64,000 nt of DNA, taken from positions 1,085,481-1,149,480 of the forward strand of contig BDGG01000002.1 of assembly GCA_001949185.1 (NCBI GenBank), in the 5' to 3' direction. Both the position numbers and the translations under genes were made by a program. Source of the DNA: Ramazzottius varieornatus (taxonomy: Eukaryota > Tardigrada > Eutardigrada > Parachela > Ramazzottiidae). Positions 11,127-23,700 of this stretch are shown one piece after another (positions within the stretch are counted from its first letter, which is position 1; every line of letters begins with the position of its first letter). The notes beneath the pieces were generated by a model. The model was not told where the DNA came from, did not search any database, and saw only the letters and a program-made list of their open reading frames with translations.

Positions 11127-14100
11127 ATGATCGGGGCATGGGCTATGCTATACGGCTTATTCGCTGTTGACTGGGTGCATGGAATAACTGTATTGGAACC
11201 GTCAAAAAATGAGTCTCGTACAGAAGTGCTCATTTTGATTTATGGTATGCATTATTCAACTTTTCAACTGCAAGCGCTGTCGTTTACTGCACCGGGTTTC
11301 GAGGCTGGTGTCCGGCTCGTCAATCGTCAGTATGACAGTAGTTTGTCGTTCCGTACAGTCTATGTGGAAAACTCGTCCGTTTTGCGTTGTGAGGATACCG
11401 GCGCATACTTCGACAACGTTTCTGAATTTTATTACCGCCATCGCACCCCGAGCCAGATAATAGTACTCTTTTACTGTGGTAAGTTTTGCGCATAGCCATG
11501 CTTCGGCATGAATGAGATTCTTCGAACGCTCGCCCAGCGCTCTGCTTCGACTGGAAGCCGGAGACTGTAATAACTGTTTCTTCCGACATGCTGAAGCAGT
11601 TTGGTTCTGCAGGATGTGACGCCAACCCCATATTTGGTCAGCTCGGTCGAGGTAACTTATCATCAGCAACTTTCCATACACAGCTGCTACAGGTTTATTT
11701 TTGTGGTCGTTTCAGAGTGGGACATGCTGGTAGTAAACACGTAAGACAATCTAGGCTGGCTTGGGTTCTGTGTTGGTGGATATGTTATACTCGATACTTG
11801 AATATCTCGGTAAGACGAATAAGCAAGTACGGTAGACCCTGAACTCTACGTATCTTACAGGGGCTCGGTGCACTCTAGTTTGCGCGATCGCACCAGCTCT
11901 CCATCCACAATTGCTTTGGGACCGCTGCAGTTCGAGATATACGGGTCGACAACTCGATTGATTCTAGAGAAGTTTGGTTGGACGTCTATTGCCTATGTTT
12001 ATGACACATCGGGCAGACTTCCCTTTCACTCTCTTGTCTTCCAACGAATTCGCCTTCATTTAAAGGAAACCGTGCCCCACATTCAGCTCGTTCCTTTCCG
12101 AGCGAACGCGTCGGAAATCCGTCAAGCTCCATATTCGTCGATTCTAAGACAGATTACCAAGTTCACGCGAAGTAATCCAATTGTCCGCTACGTACAAGCT
12201 CTCCTTGTAGCAAGCTCATAATGTTACCATATCCGGGAGTACGAGGAGCTGATCCTAACTTTGTCCAGGGTAAAACTTTGTACGCATACGTCACGAGCTA
12301 TTAATACTTGTAGGCTCTTTAGGCTTGTGATGTATCCGTGACATATGTGCACAAAGTTTTAGCCTGGACAAAGTCACGACCAGCTCCTCGGAGTGTAATA
12401 CTTGACGGATCTCGCGCATCTACTTCCCAGCAGACGTGTACTCGTACTATATGCTTCATTCCCAAAATTTCCCCCAAAGTAATGCGTATTGCGATTCTTA
12501 ATTTTGCCCGTGGCTCATCAGGCTTCACAGAAGGTACGGCTTCTGTTTTCTCTAGTCCTAGTTAGCAATCTTGTTTTGCAGTCATTTTTGTGTCCGGTGC
12601 CCATCCATTGATACGCTCTCTGGTGGTAAGAGAGAACACCCCCAATATGTGGGACCAATTAATACCTGACGGATCTTTCAACCTTGTTTCTCTCCAACAA
12701 ACATAGGTGCAAGCTAGAAAAGATGGCTGGGCAGTTGGTGACTTAGTGTGGATTGCTTTGCAACCCGGACTAGGTTTCAAGACCAGCGCTCTCTGGGAGC
12801 AAAACGATACCGATGATATGGTTTGTTGCTCGCCACACTTTTTCCTTAGAGAAAAACACCTCGATGATTCTGGTTTCCGGTAGGTGGCCTTGCAAGGTTT
12901 TCGATCTCTACTCAAGATACAACCATGTATCCAACGTCCAAATAATTCTCAGACACTGGGCCTGCTGAACCAGTTTATAAATTATACTAAAGTGAACTAC
13001 AACGTGACATACGAAGAGGTGAGGACTTATCTTTCAACTCACCTTGCGAAATATTTCTTGCAGTGGAATCAAACGTTGCTCTTTTTCCAGCCTAACGAAT
13101 TTGTGTTTACCGGTTTTACGGCTGTGCTGTGGCTGGCCCAGGTTAGCACATACTGCTCGATACTGTGTCACGAACGGACAGTTGACACTAGAATAATCGT
13201 CATTCGAATGCTGTGCCGCATAACTTTTCCAGATTCTCCACAAAGCTGGAACAAAAGAAGCTCATTCCGGAAAACTGTTGGCCAGCCAGTTCCTGAATCG
13301 ATCGTTTTCTACCCCGAACACTGCACATTACTATGTCGACGAACAGGGAGAACGTCAGAACCGAATGTGCATCATGACCTTCAACGTCGCCTCGCGATCG
13401 TTTGAAGTACCGTAATTGCTGTTAGAATGGCTTCTGATGCAACAGGTCCAAAATTATTTTTTCTCACAGTCTGCACTGCTCTACTCTCGAGAAATCTCTA
13501 AAGACTTACTACCTGTTGACGGCACGAACATGAACTGGGCAACGTTGGATGGACTACCGCCATCGGACCACCCTGTTTGTCCCGGTGCCTCGTCCGGTAC
13601 ATCGTCCGGCTATCCGCCGTTTTGCACGAGAGATTCAGGTTGGCGCAACGTAGTCCGTGGTCTGATACCATGTATACTGTATTACCTCCAAGCTTCCGCA
13701 CAGTAGGTCATCATGCCAGTAAATTACACCCGCAGTGACATCACTGACTGTTTGATTGTCGCGCACCACTACAGTTGACTGGCAGGTAATCTTTGATTGA
13801 AGGCACATATATTTTGTATTCCCGCCAGGTAATATTTACTGGAACGTCACGTGATTGCGCACAACCTTGGAGCTAGTACAGTAGTTGTTGACTTCCTTCT
13901 ATGTAAACTGAAACAGGCGCATGGCATCTGTCCAACTTTCAGAAACCATCACTTCCATTGTCGTGCCAGCGGTAATTGCACTCGTACTGACTATCGTTAG
14001 CACTTTCTACGTACACTTCCGGTGCGTAATTCAGCCACAACTTGTAAACTCTGAAGCCGAGCTTATAGTGAATTTTTGCTCTTATTTTCAGCAAAGCTGA

Positions 14101-14161
14101 CCGTGACTGGTGGCTTATTACGCGGGATGGTACTAGTCATGATTTCGCCCTTGTACTGTAG
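11127..14161 (+). CDS. Natriuretic-peptide-receptor-like protein: ANF ligand-binding domain, one TM, short tail (507 aa)
   Basis: Candidate cell-surface peptide or ligand receptor. Exons: 11127-11478, 11613-11651, 11716-11740, 11861-12191, 12707-12820, 12884-13018, 13064-13141, 13233-13406, 13470-13596, 13943-14021, 14092-14161; all phases agree and the sum is a multiple of three. A signal peptide (MIGAWAMLYGLFAVDW) is followed by a periplasmic-binding-protein-like ANF receptor fold. Landmarks are ILEKFGWTSIAYVYD, DGWAVGDLVWIAL and YYVDEQGERQNRMCIMTFN. A membrane helix (ITSIVVPAVIALVLTIVSTF) and about 25 cytoplasmic residues end the protein. No kinase-homology or guanylate-cyclase domain follows, so the layout is that of the clearance receptor NPR-C (about 540 aa). 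The 39- and 25-bp exons and the 12191/12707 junction are the least certain. The expected REIM-like stretch at that junction is missing, so a small exon or damage is possible. Confidence 0.72.
12242..12390. repeat. Foldback (MITE-like) inverted repeat in receptor intron 4
   Basis: Two 54-bp arms at 12242-12295 (from CGAGGAGCTGATCCTAACTT) and 12337-12390 are inverted copies, with about 47 of 54 positions complementary by eye and a 41-bp centre. It sits in the only long intron of the ANF-receptor-like gene, just after its exon 4. No coding capacity. It may be a miniature foldback transposon. Confidence 0.8.
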
Positions 14162-15998
14162 AAACAGGTGGCATAAACTAACGACTAAGATCAGCACTTT
14201 CCTTTGCGGAGTACAGCGTATCTGATAGGTTCGGGACTGGGATCATATTCTGTCCCACATCCTTCTCTCGACTAGTCTTTCTCTAAATACTCTATGAGTC
14301 TCTGATGGGTTAGCGTAGCTGCGACGTCTTGTGACTGACTTGCGCGTGGGTCGCTTCGCGCCGCACATCCCACATCAGCTGATCGTTTGCCACACTGCGC
14401 CGTAAATACTATCCATGATCCTGGGTCCTGTTGGACGAGATTTTGAAGTTCTTTTGGCTTCCTGACCACTTCACCGTACGTTTCACGGATTCTACAAGGG
14501 TCAAAGTTCTTTGATCACTTTGTGCGCCAACTTGGCCCTTCCAGAAAGTTAAGGCTAGCTCTTGATCGCCCCGCTACCGGGGAAGCTCAACTGATAGGAT
14601 CTTTGATCCTCGTTATGTTATGTATGAAAAAATCTGGCTTGGCTTGTCGGCGAAGGATGGCGTCCATATTAACGTCGGGTAGGGATTTTGACTCAAGCTT
14701 TGGTACTACCAAGAAAACATGTTAGGAACTTCACAACAGAGAAGCGATAAAACAACCAGCATGCTCTTGCTCTGAAGGCCTCTGATATTAAGAACGTTTG
14801 GATAACATCGGCTCAAGGATTTATATGGCTTGATCAGCCATCAGAGGTTTCAAGCTTTCTTACTAGTGTTAAACGGCCTAAGGCATTCAGGAATGTAGAA
14901 GCTGTTCGGTAACGGAGCAAATGTCCAGCGCGGCATAGTCTTTTCAGTAGTGGGTATCAGCTGTTCCTAAAGTGCCATTTCAAGGAGTTTTAATGTCTGG
15001 AGAATGCCGGGATCAACAAGAGCGAATATGAGGGTCGAAGAAGAGTGGACAAAGGTGGAAGAACGAGGGCAGTTGTCAAAATTAACGGGAGCATTCAAGC
15101 GCAATGAAGTCTCATCGCCAAAAAATTACATTCCGAAATTTCGCCGGTGCCTCGCCAACCTAGATACCGGAGCGCAGCCTGCGCTGGGCGACGTCTGTAT
15201 AAGCGCCAGTTTATATAAGTTTGCTCTAGGCACCGACTCAAACGGAAGTACGGAATACATTTCGCTCACTACTTTTTTTCTTGGGAATAATTTCGATGAA
15301 CTGGAGCGCAGGCCGCAGAAGTAGTCAGGTATGGCGGGTATTGCACCCGTCACGGAAATGTGGGAACGATTTTGCTGATCAGACGACAGGAAGCATGCAA
15401 CTCAGAACTGTAATTTGAAATTCGGTCATGAAAAAGAGTTAACGAGTAGTTGAAAGTCGGCGTTCACTAACCTCAGAGCCGACTGATTTCACTAGAATAT
15501 CCTTGCTGGCTAATGATAATCTATGTAGAGTGAAGAGAAAGCCTCAACTCTAAAAAGCCCTGCACAGGAGGTCTTGCTGAACCAGCTTTTTCTATCAGTG
15601 TTCACTTTGATACCCTTACCCTTTCAAACACAGCCACAGAGGGAGCCGCAGACACCGTGCCATATAATCCGAATGTAACGACGGACAAAACCGATAATGT
15701 CAAATTGCGCTCCAGCCATTCTTTCTCCTCAAGATTGTTAACACCTGCAGCACCACGTGTTTTATGTCAAAATTGAACCATGGGGTGCCAAACGATCCCA
15801 GAGTTTCTGACTGGTTTAAACACGAGCGCCACCGCCCCTTGACCAATAGCTACGTCCCCATTCTAACCAGCGCATGACACCATGTGTAGCAATCATTTAA
15901 TCTACCACTTCATCGGGGAAACACAGTATTGAAGAACGAACGACCTCCCAAAGTTTACTCATACGACGTGAAGCCATTCTTCTCACACTCAGAACAAG
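14162..15998. other. Intergenic stretch, no gene recognised
   Basis: I looked here for the kinase and cyclase domains expected if the upstream receptor were a receptor guanylate cyclase, and saw none. The frame at 15004-15324 (+) is 106 codons with no recognisable domain. Confidence 0.5.
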
Positions 15999-17372
15999 TT
16001 ACAGTTTCAATGAAGGAGGATCTATGTTTAGCCCAACAGCTGTACTGACTTTCAGCGCCTTGTTGATGACGGATTTCGTTGTGAGAGGAAGGTTAACGAC
16101 ATGACGTCGGCGTTCCAGATGGCTCTTCATCAGTTCTTTGCCAAGCTCTTCGAAAAATGACAGCCAAAATTCATGAAATAAATATATGAACACCAGTCGA
16201 CGAAACCTGATGGTATGTGCGTTGGTAGTCAGCTCAGTGGCAGGGGGAACGCCTTTCGGCGGCACTTCGAAATTTTCGGCCACTTTGATTTTTTCTGTTG
16301 AGTATAGAAAAAATTCCCACCGAATGTGACATTGGCATACGAGATAGGAGGTAACTCTCAACCTTTGCCTTTTTTTGAAAGTAATCCATGAAGCGACAAA
16401 AATCATATAAATTAATAAAGCCGTGGAGGCCCAATCTACCACGGCCGAAACTTCGATTTGCTGGAGTCGTTCGCTACAGCTGGGCACTGGCTATCCATCT
16501 TCATCTGATAGAGGAAGATTTTGCCCAGGCAAAGCAAAAAAAGGAGGCTGATCGACCGAATGCGAAGTTCGCAACAGCGCAGTGACGGTGCTTTTGGCAT
16601 CGTTTCGGTCCCATGGTGCTGTGGTGTTAACTATACCAGCCGTAAAGCCTAGAAGCGCTACGAAATCACAAGAATAGATGATAAAGAGAATCCATCGGAA
16701 AAAGTGTTCCTGTTCGTGGCAGTATTCTAGATTTCTCATATACGATGTTTGCCAGGAAGCAACTTTGTCATTGAGTCGACGCACGACTGACAAGTGATCA
16801 CTTTGGTTCTGCGTAAGTGCCACCAGATCTTCGTTCATCTGACGATCAAGGCTCTTCGCGCATGACGCCAAAATGGCTGCCGACAAGACGGCCCATGAGT
16901 ACACTTGCTGGGACATGAAAAACGGTAGACTGATGGTAAGTGTCCAGATCACTATGTACATCCTGTTCGTGATCTCGGGACAGCACAACCCAACCTCGGC
17001 TGAAAGGTTATGATTCACACCATCAAAGTACCAGTACCACGCGAATGCATCCCAGCTGAAGTGCAGGACGAGAGTAATAAAGAACAACGCAAGTGATGTC
17101 GCACTCCACTTTCTGATCGTAACCTCTGGTGACTGGTCCTTGGTGGAAAAGTTTCTGTAGAAAAAGAGCAGAATCTTGTCGCGCAGCTCTACGGCCTCTT
17201 TTCGTCGATAAACCAGTATGAGTGAAACACTAAGTGGTCGGAGTGCAAGAACCGTATACGGTAATACTTCAAATGTTCTGAGAATTAGGTTTTTCCTTGA
17301 TCCCTTCGTTGGCACGGCAGAAGCAGTTATGAGTAGTCTGACCATCAGGTAAACTCCGAATACTTGGCCCAT
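15999..17372 (-). CDS. Gustatory-receptor-like 7TM chemoreceptor (partial model)
   Basis: Multi-pass membrane protein resembling the insect-type gustatory receptor family, which forms ligand-gated cation channels for taste or related cues. Hydrophobic segments in order: GQVFGVYLMVRLLITASAV; EVLPYTVLALRPLSVSLILV; SLALFFITLVLHFSW; YIVIWTLTISLPFFM with VLSAAILASCA; RWILFIIYSCDFVALLGFTA; ALLIYMIFVASWITF. A family-like motif VGLNIDPPSLKL near the end normally precedes the last helix, which must lie in a further exon to the left. A TAG at 16493-16491 interrupts the frame, but the same frame continues. A 66-bp phase-0 intron (16556-16491) with a pyrimidine-rich tract would remove it; otherwise the gene carries a nonsense mutation. 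The N-terminus is also open: the ATG at 17372 is the first in frame, yet the family usually starts further upstream. Confidence 0.55.
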
Positions 17373-17378
17373 GGGCAC

Positions 17379-18827
17379 AAGAAACCTCAGCGTTAAAGAT
17401 GCGCTGTCAAAAAATTTGACCAGAAACGGGTACTTTGATCAAGCAAACTCAAATTTTAAATCAACCGTTTGCGACATAAACAGCTCGTCGTGAGGAGGAC
17501 TAATACACGGCATCTCAAATTACCGGCAGCAGACCGATATACGCATCGGGAATCGCAACATTACTGTCTGCTGAGCAGGGCTGAACGTATTGTGACCGAG
17601 AACGGACAGTAGCATGTTGAAGAATGCGTCTGTCTGCTTCCCAGTTCATCATTCAGCAGGCGGTAACAAGCGAAGACTTGACATCTGCGTGTCGGAGCAT
17701 ACTGTATTTGGTCAAGCTTTGGCCGTGGCAAAGTTCGGTCAACCGCTTCGCATACTTTGCCAGTATTTTGGTTTGCACACCTTGTTATTTCGCCTATTTG
17801 CGTAGAATTTCGTAGCTCTGACGAGAATTCACAGAGCGGATAAAGAGAGCGTACATATGGATGTTTTTTTCCAACTCTCTCTCCTCTCCCCTGTGAGTCA
17901 TACGCGCACGCAGGCAAAAAAGCGACTGGTTATTTAGAGTTAAAGCTGAAGAATGCACGGGGAACTTTACTTCGTGCGGACGTCGTCTTTCCAAAACGTA
18001 TCGGTCAGTGCTACTCGAAATCTCGTCCTGAGCAAAACACTTGCTTGGCTGATCCTCGAATTTCCCATAGGGAACGAGATTTATAGATCGCATTGCCGAT
18101 ACCGGAAGCCATGACAAAATGTCCCAACCCAAGCGAGAACTTTCCCCCAAAGTAACATTCGAACCCGGTTTACGACTCGCACGTCCCCGGACCAGCCCAG
18201 TGGCCAGGTCACGTTAGATTGCCCACAATTTTGAAAATCTTTGCACCAAACGAAGACCTCTACCATACTGCTGCAATTGCTCAATGTCCGTCAGACAGTT
18301 CACAGACGAAACGTAGCAGTAGGCCACGTGACTGGGCAATGCTTTGCGTGAATCAATCGCCGCATTGTTCTAACTCGACCTTGCGTTTCCAGAACATCGA
18401 TGCATTCAAGATCATCGGCGTTTCAGCAGAGGAGACGCGAAGCGCCCGAGTGAGCCCGCAGGAGGTGCAGAGGGCATAGTATAGTCTCGTATACCCCTCG
18501 TATGCCCCTGCATAGTCTCTTATACCCCTGTAACCACTTATTCGAGATTTCCCCTTGTAAAACCCTGTGTTCGTTCATTCTAGATTGTAAGAGTTAAGGG
18601 TTGGCGTTCTGATATTATGGGATAAACGGTGGCAAACTGTCAGAGAATAAGATGAGTGATAAAGCGTTCAGCTGACGACAGTTGTCCCGACATGAGGTTC
18701 AACGAAGTTTAGAATGAAACTGGGATGGCTGCTCGGCTATCTCTAGATGAGTTCTACGACCTGGCGGGCACGTTTGCTCGATAACCATTGTGGGACTGCG
18801 CATGCTGTTGATGGTTCTTGAGCTTGA
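17379..18827. other. Intergenic stretch, no gene recognised
   Basis: Only short overlapping frames. A small run of related TATACCCCT units near 18490-18530 is the only internal repetition I noticed. Confidence 0.45.
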
Positions 18828-20769
18828 CTATGGGTTTCGCCGTCGGATTGTGAACACAAGGGTGAATACGGGAGCTGTATTTCGGGGGCGGGGAGGGGAT
18901 GCCTCTTCCGGCCGCACTGCAACATCTTTTTGGGTCCGACAACTGGCATACAGGCAGCAAGTACGCGCAAGCAGCACCAGCACAACCGACCCGATGACGA
19001 AGGAAACCTTCCAAACAGCAAAGTACTCCTGAACGGTCGACGTTAGCTAGAGTGACAACCCTATTACCCGAAGAACAGTGGCAGCAAAGGTAGAAGTCTC
19101 TCAGCATACGGTAAGCACCATCATCCATAAAGGTCGTAGTGCGAAGGTACGGAAAAAGACAAAAGTCCATTTATACCTGACCAAAAAAGCGAAGAATTCA
19201 CTTCCATGAGCTCATCTCCGAAAACATCGAACCATCCTGACGATGAATGAAGCGATGCTTCCGCTGGACTTCAAGAACGTTGAAGACAGATTTTGTTTAC
19301 TTGTCGATAAAAATTGTTGAAGATTGGTCTGGTAGTACTCCCTGAGTAAGATCGCTCTCGTTCCCTGTCAGCGCACGTTTGCAGCTAGAATGTCGTACCG
19401 TAGACAGACTCGCCTCTGTGCTATTCCCAGGGAAGCCAAGTTTAACGCTAATCTTTTCATCTGAATGGTCCTGAAGCCAATGTTCGATTTAATGTGCCGA
19501 ATTTGTACGAAGCAGATGCGCACGAAGTCATCGTCACAGGGATAGCGTCCCTTCTCATACCGCCGAAAATACCATCGCCTGGCTCCAGAGCCAACAAATC
19601 AAGTTAATAACCAAAGCAAAATACACATAGACGACCATCGGTTTTATTTTGGCTAATGCCCACTCTTTTGGTGCAACATAGCTATTTGACTATTTTTCCC
19701 ACTTTGGTGAAAATATCAGATAGCTAGAATCTATTTCGTCCCCCTCCCCCTATCAATCGTTATTTCTCAAGATTCCAGTCTGAAGACCCGTGTTTGGAAT
19801 TTGGGGGTTGCGAAAATGTGGTTCCAAAGGCACAGTAGACGGGCTAGCGGTCGTTCCAGTAGACATACCGGTGGCGGAATCCAACGTGGTGCACACAGCG
19901 GTGGCAGAGGTAGGTAGCGCTGGTCGCGGTGGAAAAACGCAGTCTCAAGGTAGTGTACAAAGGCCCCGGTAGACGAAGAAAATCCTTGCTCTGGACAAGA
20001 TGGGTACAACGATAGCCCATGAAGATATCGATAGAACTCGTGAGTCCAGCCAAGACCATGAACCTGCTTGACGTTACCAACATACTTTCTGTAATTTGCT
20101 GTTGAGGATTCAAGGTCGCAGCGGCTGGTACGATCATCCACAGAATTGAAACCTTGGTGAAAGGGGTTGGAGCAAAACAGACACTCGCTATTTGGACCGG
20201 GTGGGGGGGGGAATAGCCACTCCGTTAATTTTTTTACGTTTCCTGCGTAGTGCTTTCTAATGTTCTGGTCTATCAGCGAATTTGACCTCACCTGGAAAAA
20301 CACGTGCCTCATGTCCAGATCGTACCTTTTCAAGTCAACATTCCGGATACGACTGGAGTTCCATTCGATACGATCATCAACCAAGTGACAGACGTTACTC
20401 GAAGTACGGTAAAAAAATTGCATGGCGCTTGAAAAACCAGCTATGCTCTTTAGAATTTAACTCCGAACATAGTCGATCTTCGTGATTACTTTCCAACATT
20501 CCCGAGAACCAAGACTGTTGGTTTACCTGAGCGTGTTCCATTCCAGTTATTTTCATATCGGCTCCGCACCCGCTGACACGCGGATTCGTAGTAAGCTTTG
20601 CACAACTTCTGGAGATATGAAGGGTATTCGTTGTCCAAGTGTTTCTGTGATATAGATACGGGCCGAACGTTAGGGTTAGGCAGTTGGACAACTGGTCCGG
20701 ATCGCTATCGATATTCGTTCGTTGAAGAATTCTTCGTTTACCGAAGAATTCTTCGACCACGCGGCGCAA
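18828..20769 (-). CDS. Tentative single-pass membrane protein (3 exons, unrecognised)
   Basis: Not a family I recognise. Three minus-strand pieces join in phase 0: about 20769-20527 (5' limit unknown), 20447-20292 and 19028-18828. Each junction has a GT donor and AG acceptor. The first two encode a cysteine-containing, probably extracellular region (SCAKLTTNPRVSGCGADM; FYRTSSNVCHLVDDRIEWN with an NSS glycosylation site). The last encodes one hydrophobic helix (VSFVIGSVVLVLLARTCCLY), then a proline- and arginine-rich tail ending RRRNP. The cysteine spacing vaguely recalls Ly6-like domains, but that is weak. The 1.26-kb intron between exons 2 and 3 could hide further exons. A chance assembly of open frames cannot be excluded. 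Confidence 0.3.
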
Positions 20770-23700
20770 CGTAGTCGACCACTTTTCACAGCAGCGCCGT
20801 AAATGGACGCATTGTAACTCCCTGTCTTGTGCGGCATTGTGCCGTCACCTATGACACAACCCCGCTCTTCAGTCTACCCTCGATCGAATGACGGCCTTGA
20901 TTGGCACCAACGTCGATCGGTTGACCGAGGTTTGCATCGACTGATCGCTGCATTGTTCCTTGCAATTTTCTGCGCTGTGAGATTGATTGTGATGAGTTTT
21001 GTAACAGCGTCGGTTTTGTACCCACATCTTTGCTAATGTTAACAGAGATTACAAAGATTAAGCAACCACGGCCCGTTCGCTTTGCAACTGTTCAACTGGC
21101 TTGCTCCACCCTTTTTGTGCCGTATAACTAAATTTTGCTTTCCGGAGTAAGCTCGCCTCCGCTTGCTCTTTGAGGTCGTGGAGTTGCAAGTAGCATGGAT
21201 GCGTGCGGTGATCAAACTACGGTATCTTACCCCTATACTATTAGTATTATAACCCGAAAAAGACTGAGTACGTGAACCGTTACTGCAGAAATTTTCCAAC
21301 GAAAGTCGCGCAACCAAATGCGTAGGTCTTTCGAGTGACGCCAGCTTACAGGGTGAGTACGCCAAGTGACTACCACCTGGAACTTTGGCGCGGAACAAAA
21401 TCAGACTAACTGCTTTCCTTTCGTCCTTACACATGATCTGTGCAAGTGTTCATGCTGCTCCCGCTGAGACATAGATCATTTGCATAGATTGAGACCTAGG
21501 TTGGAAAATTTGGTTTGAATGACTTCCGGTGAAGAAGACTTTTCGGCAGGAACGAACCGGACACCTTAGAAATCCATGCGCGAGCGTCTGTCCCCAATTT
21601 AATTTTAACGAACATGAAAGTATTCAGGTTCTTGGTAGAAAATAGAAAACATCGCAAGAAAGTCAAACTAAATTGGTAAATGAATTCGTACTTAAACATT
21701 TTGCAGGGAAACCACTCCTCCAAGAAAAGTTCATTATTTATGTTCAAAACCAAGAGTTCTAACTTACGATCGCTTCTCATATGGTCCGGTCACTGGACTA
21801 ATGTTTCTAGGTGTCAGAACTGCAAGGCCTTGTCGGACAAGCAGATGAGAGCTTTTCGAAATTCTCTCAAAATCTGAGAAAGTTGCCAATCTCGCGAACC
21901 AAGTTTATGCGAAAAGTTTTTTCTCGCTCAAGCTTCCGATGTCTGTCAAAAGCGTTTCGGATTCAGAAAGATCAATCATTTGGCTTCCCGTCCAAGCTTT
22001 CAGTTGCCGAAAATAACCCCAAACTATTCCGAGAAACCGCGTTTTTAGGCACGCACCTTGTGTTTTGGCTTAGTTTCAAGACAGTAGCTGTATCAGTGTA
22101 TCAAAAAGCGGTACAGAAGAGCACTGTATTTTTCCAAAAAACCAGCTACCTACTCGCAATCAACAGATTTAGTTTAAAAAAGCAGCAGAGAGGAAAACAG
22201 TTTTTTCCGCAGGGCGAAACAGCGATAGTTAGTCTTCCGTTAACGGAAGCAGCGTGCAGAGAGACCTAAATACTGCGCACTGTTATCAGATGTCCGTAGC
22301 GCCCATCACGGAGCTGTGGTCTCGATTACTGGATTATATGCGTACACGCGAGCCATGTGGCCAACCAACACAGTTACTGTATTCTGCAGCTCAAAGGTAC
22401 GAACAAAGTTTCGCCTGTCACACCGTGGAGAATACAGTGAAACTGGCAGAAAATTCGTTGTCTCCCGCCATTTCACGGTGAATGCCATAAAGATCGGCTG
22501 ATCAAACACCGGTAATTGATGAAGTACAATTAGGGTCCAAGTGGAGGGAATTTCTGTTTACGCTCCTAGCACGCCTAGCAAGTTGTATTCTCAGTAGGCA
22601 CCCATAGCGAGTAATAAACCGCGTAAAAACAATTTACCACCAAGCAAAATTCGGTCAGCATCCTCCGCTCTTCTCATGGTATTGATATAATTTCTAGCAC
22701 CCAAATAGCCTGCTTGCCGCATCCATACGTGCCAAATGATTGTCATAATAATTCAATTCCTCCTGCTTGCAATCCACCCCACAATCCCCTTCACAGTGAT
22801 CTCACGTATTGACTTCTTTCCTAAATTTTATGACTAGTTTTCAGAAGTATATCATGTGTCGCAAAATTATAAAGCACCAAGTTTTTGGAAGTTTTAAATA
22901 TAATGTGGTGTCTTGTGTGTCGGAATTATTTTAAAGTGCAAACAGTCCACCGGTGCACTCCCTTCCAAATTTGTCGACGTACGGTATTATTTTATAAGTT
23001 ACAAGTATGAACGAGGTTGAATACACTTCGGAAAACGCTGCCGCAAAAAGATCATCAGGTTCTTATTCAGCAGCGGACTAAATGCGATGGGGAATATTTT
23101 TCCAACTGGTACGTAGTTGATACATCTGTCGTAGTTTATGCATGTGAAGGAAGTCTCCTTCGGAACGATGCGGAGGTTTTGATGATGTTTTATAAAATTA
23201 ACAACCGATGTGTCTTCATGCTCGCAACTCTTATGATGATTTGTATAGATGATTTCGCACAAACTTAACGATCAAAGGTTAGCACGGGAAAACCTACAGG
23301 AAACCATGACGTTAAAATGTTTCTGTTCAGTGTTCACATGCACGGCTTGCTTCTCGACTTCCTTCTGCTATGGTCAATTTTCCTCAATTAAGCACCAGTC
23401 AGAGCTGATTGCCCCGTGTGAACGCTTTTATTCTTGCTTATAAAAGAGCTCAGCTTGAGATTCCAAGAACAGGAATCCTGCTCACATACGGTCTGCTTGC
23501 CCAGTAGTCAGTTTTGCTATCAAGCCGGGAGGCTGCCTGCCAAGTGATCACCATGAACTGGATCTTTAGCGCATTGAGCTTGCAAGGAAGGCGCTGTACT
23601 GCGGGTCTCTTTTTTAGCTGGAATTTCCACATTGAACGGAAGCTTTTTTTCTTCGACGAATGAAAAGGACGCGAAACCACGTATAAAATTAAACATAATG

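Noticed and set aside
14162..15998. Kinase-homology and guanylate cyclase domains downstream of the ANF receptor domain
   Set aside because: I looked for them because receptor guanylate cyclases share this ectodomain, but no frame in this interval resembles them.
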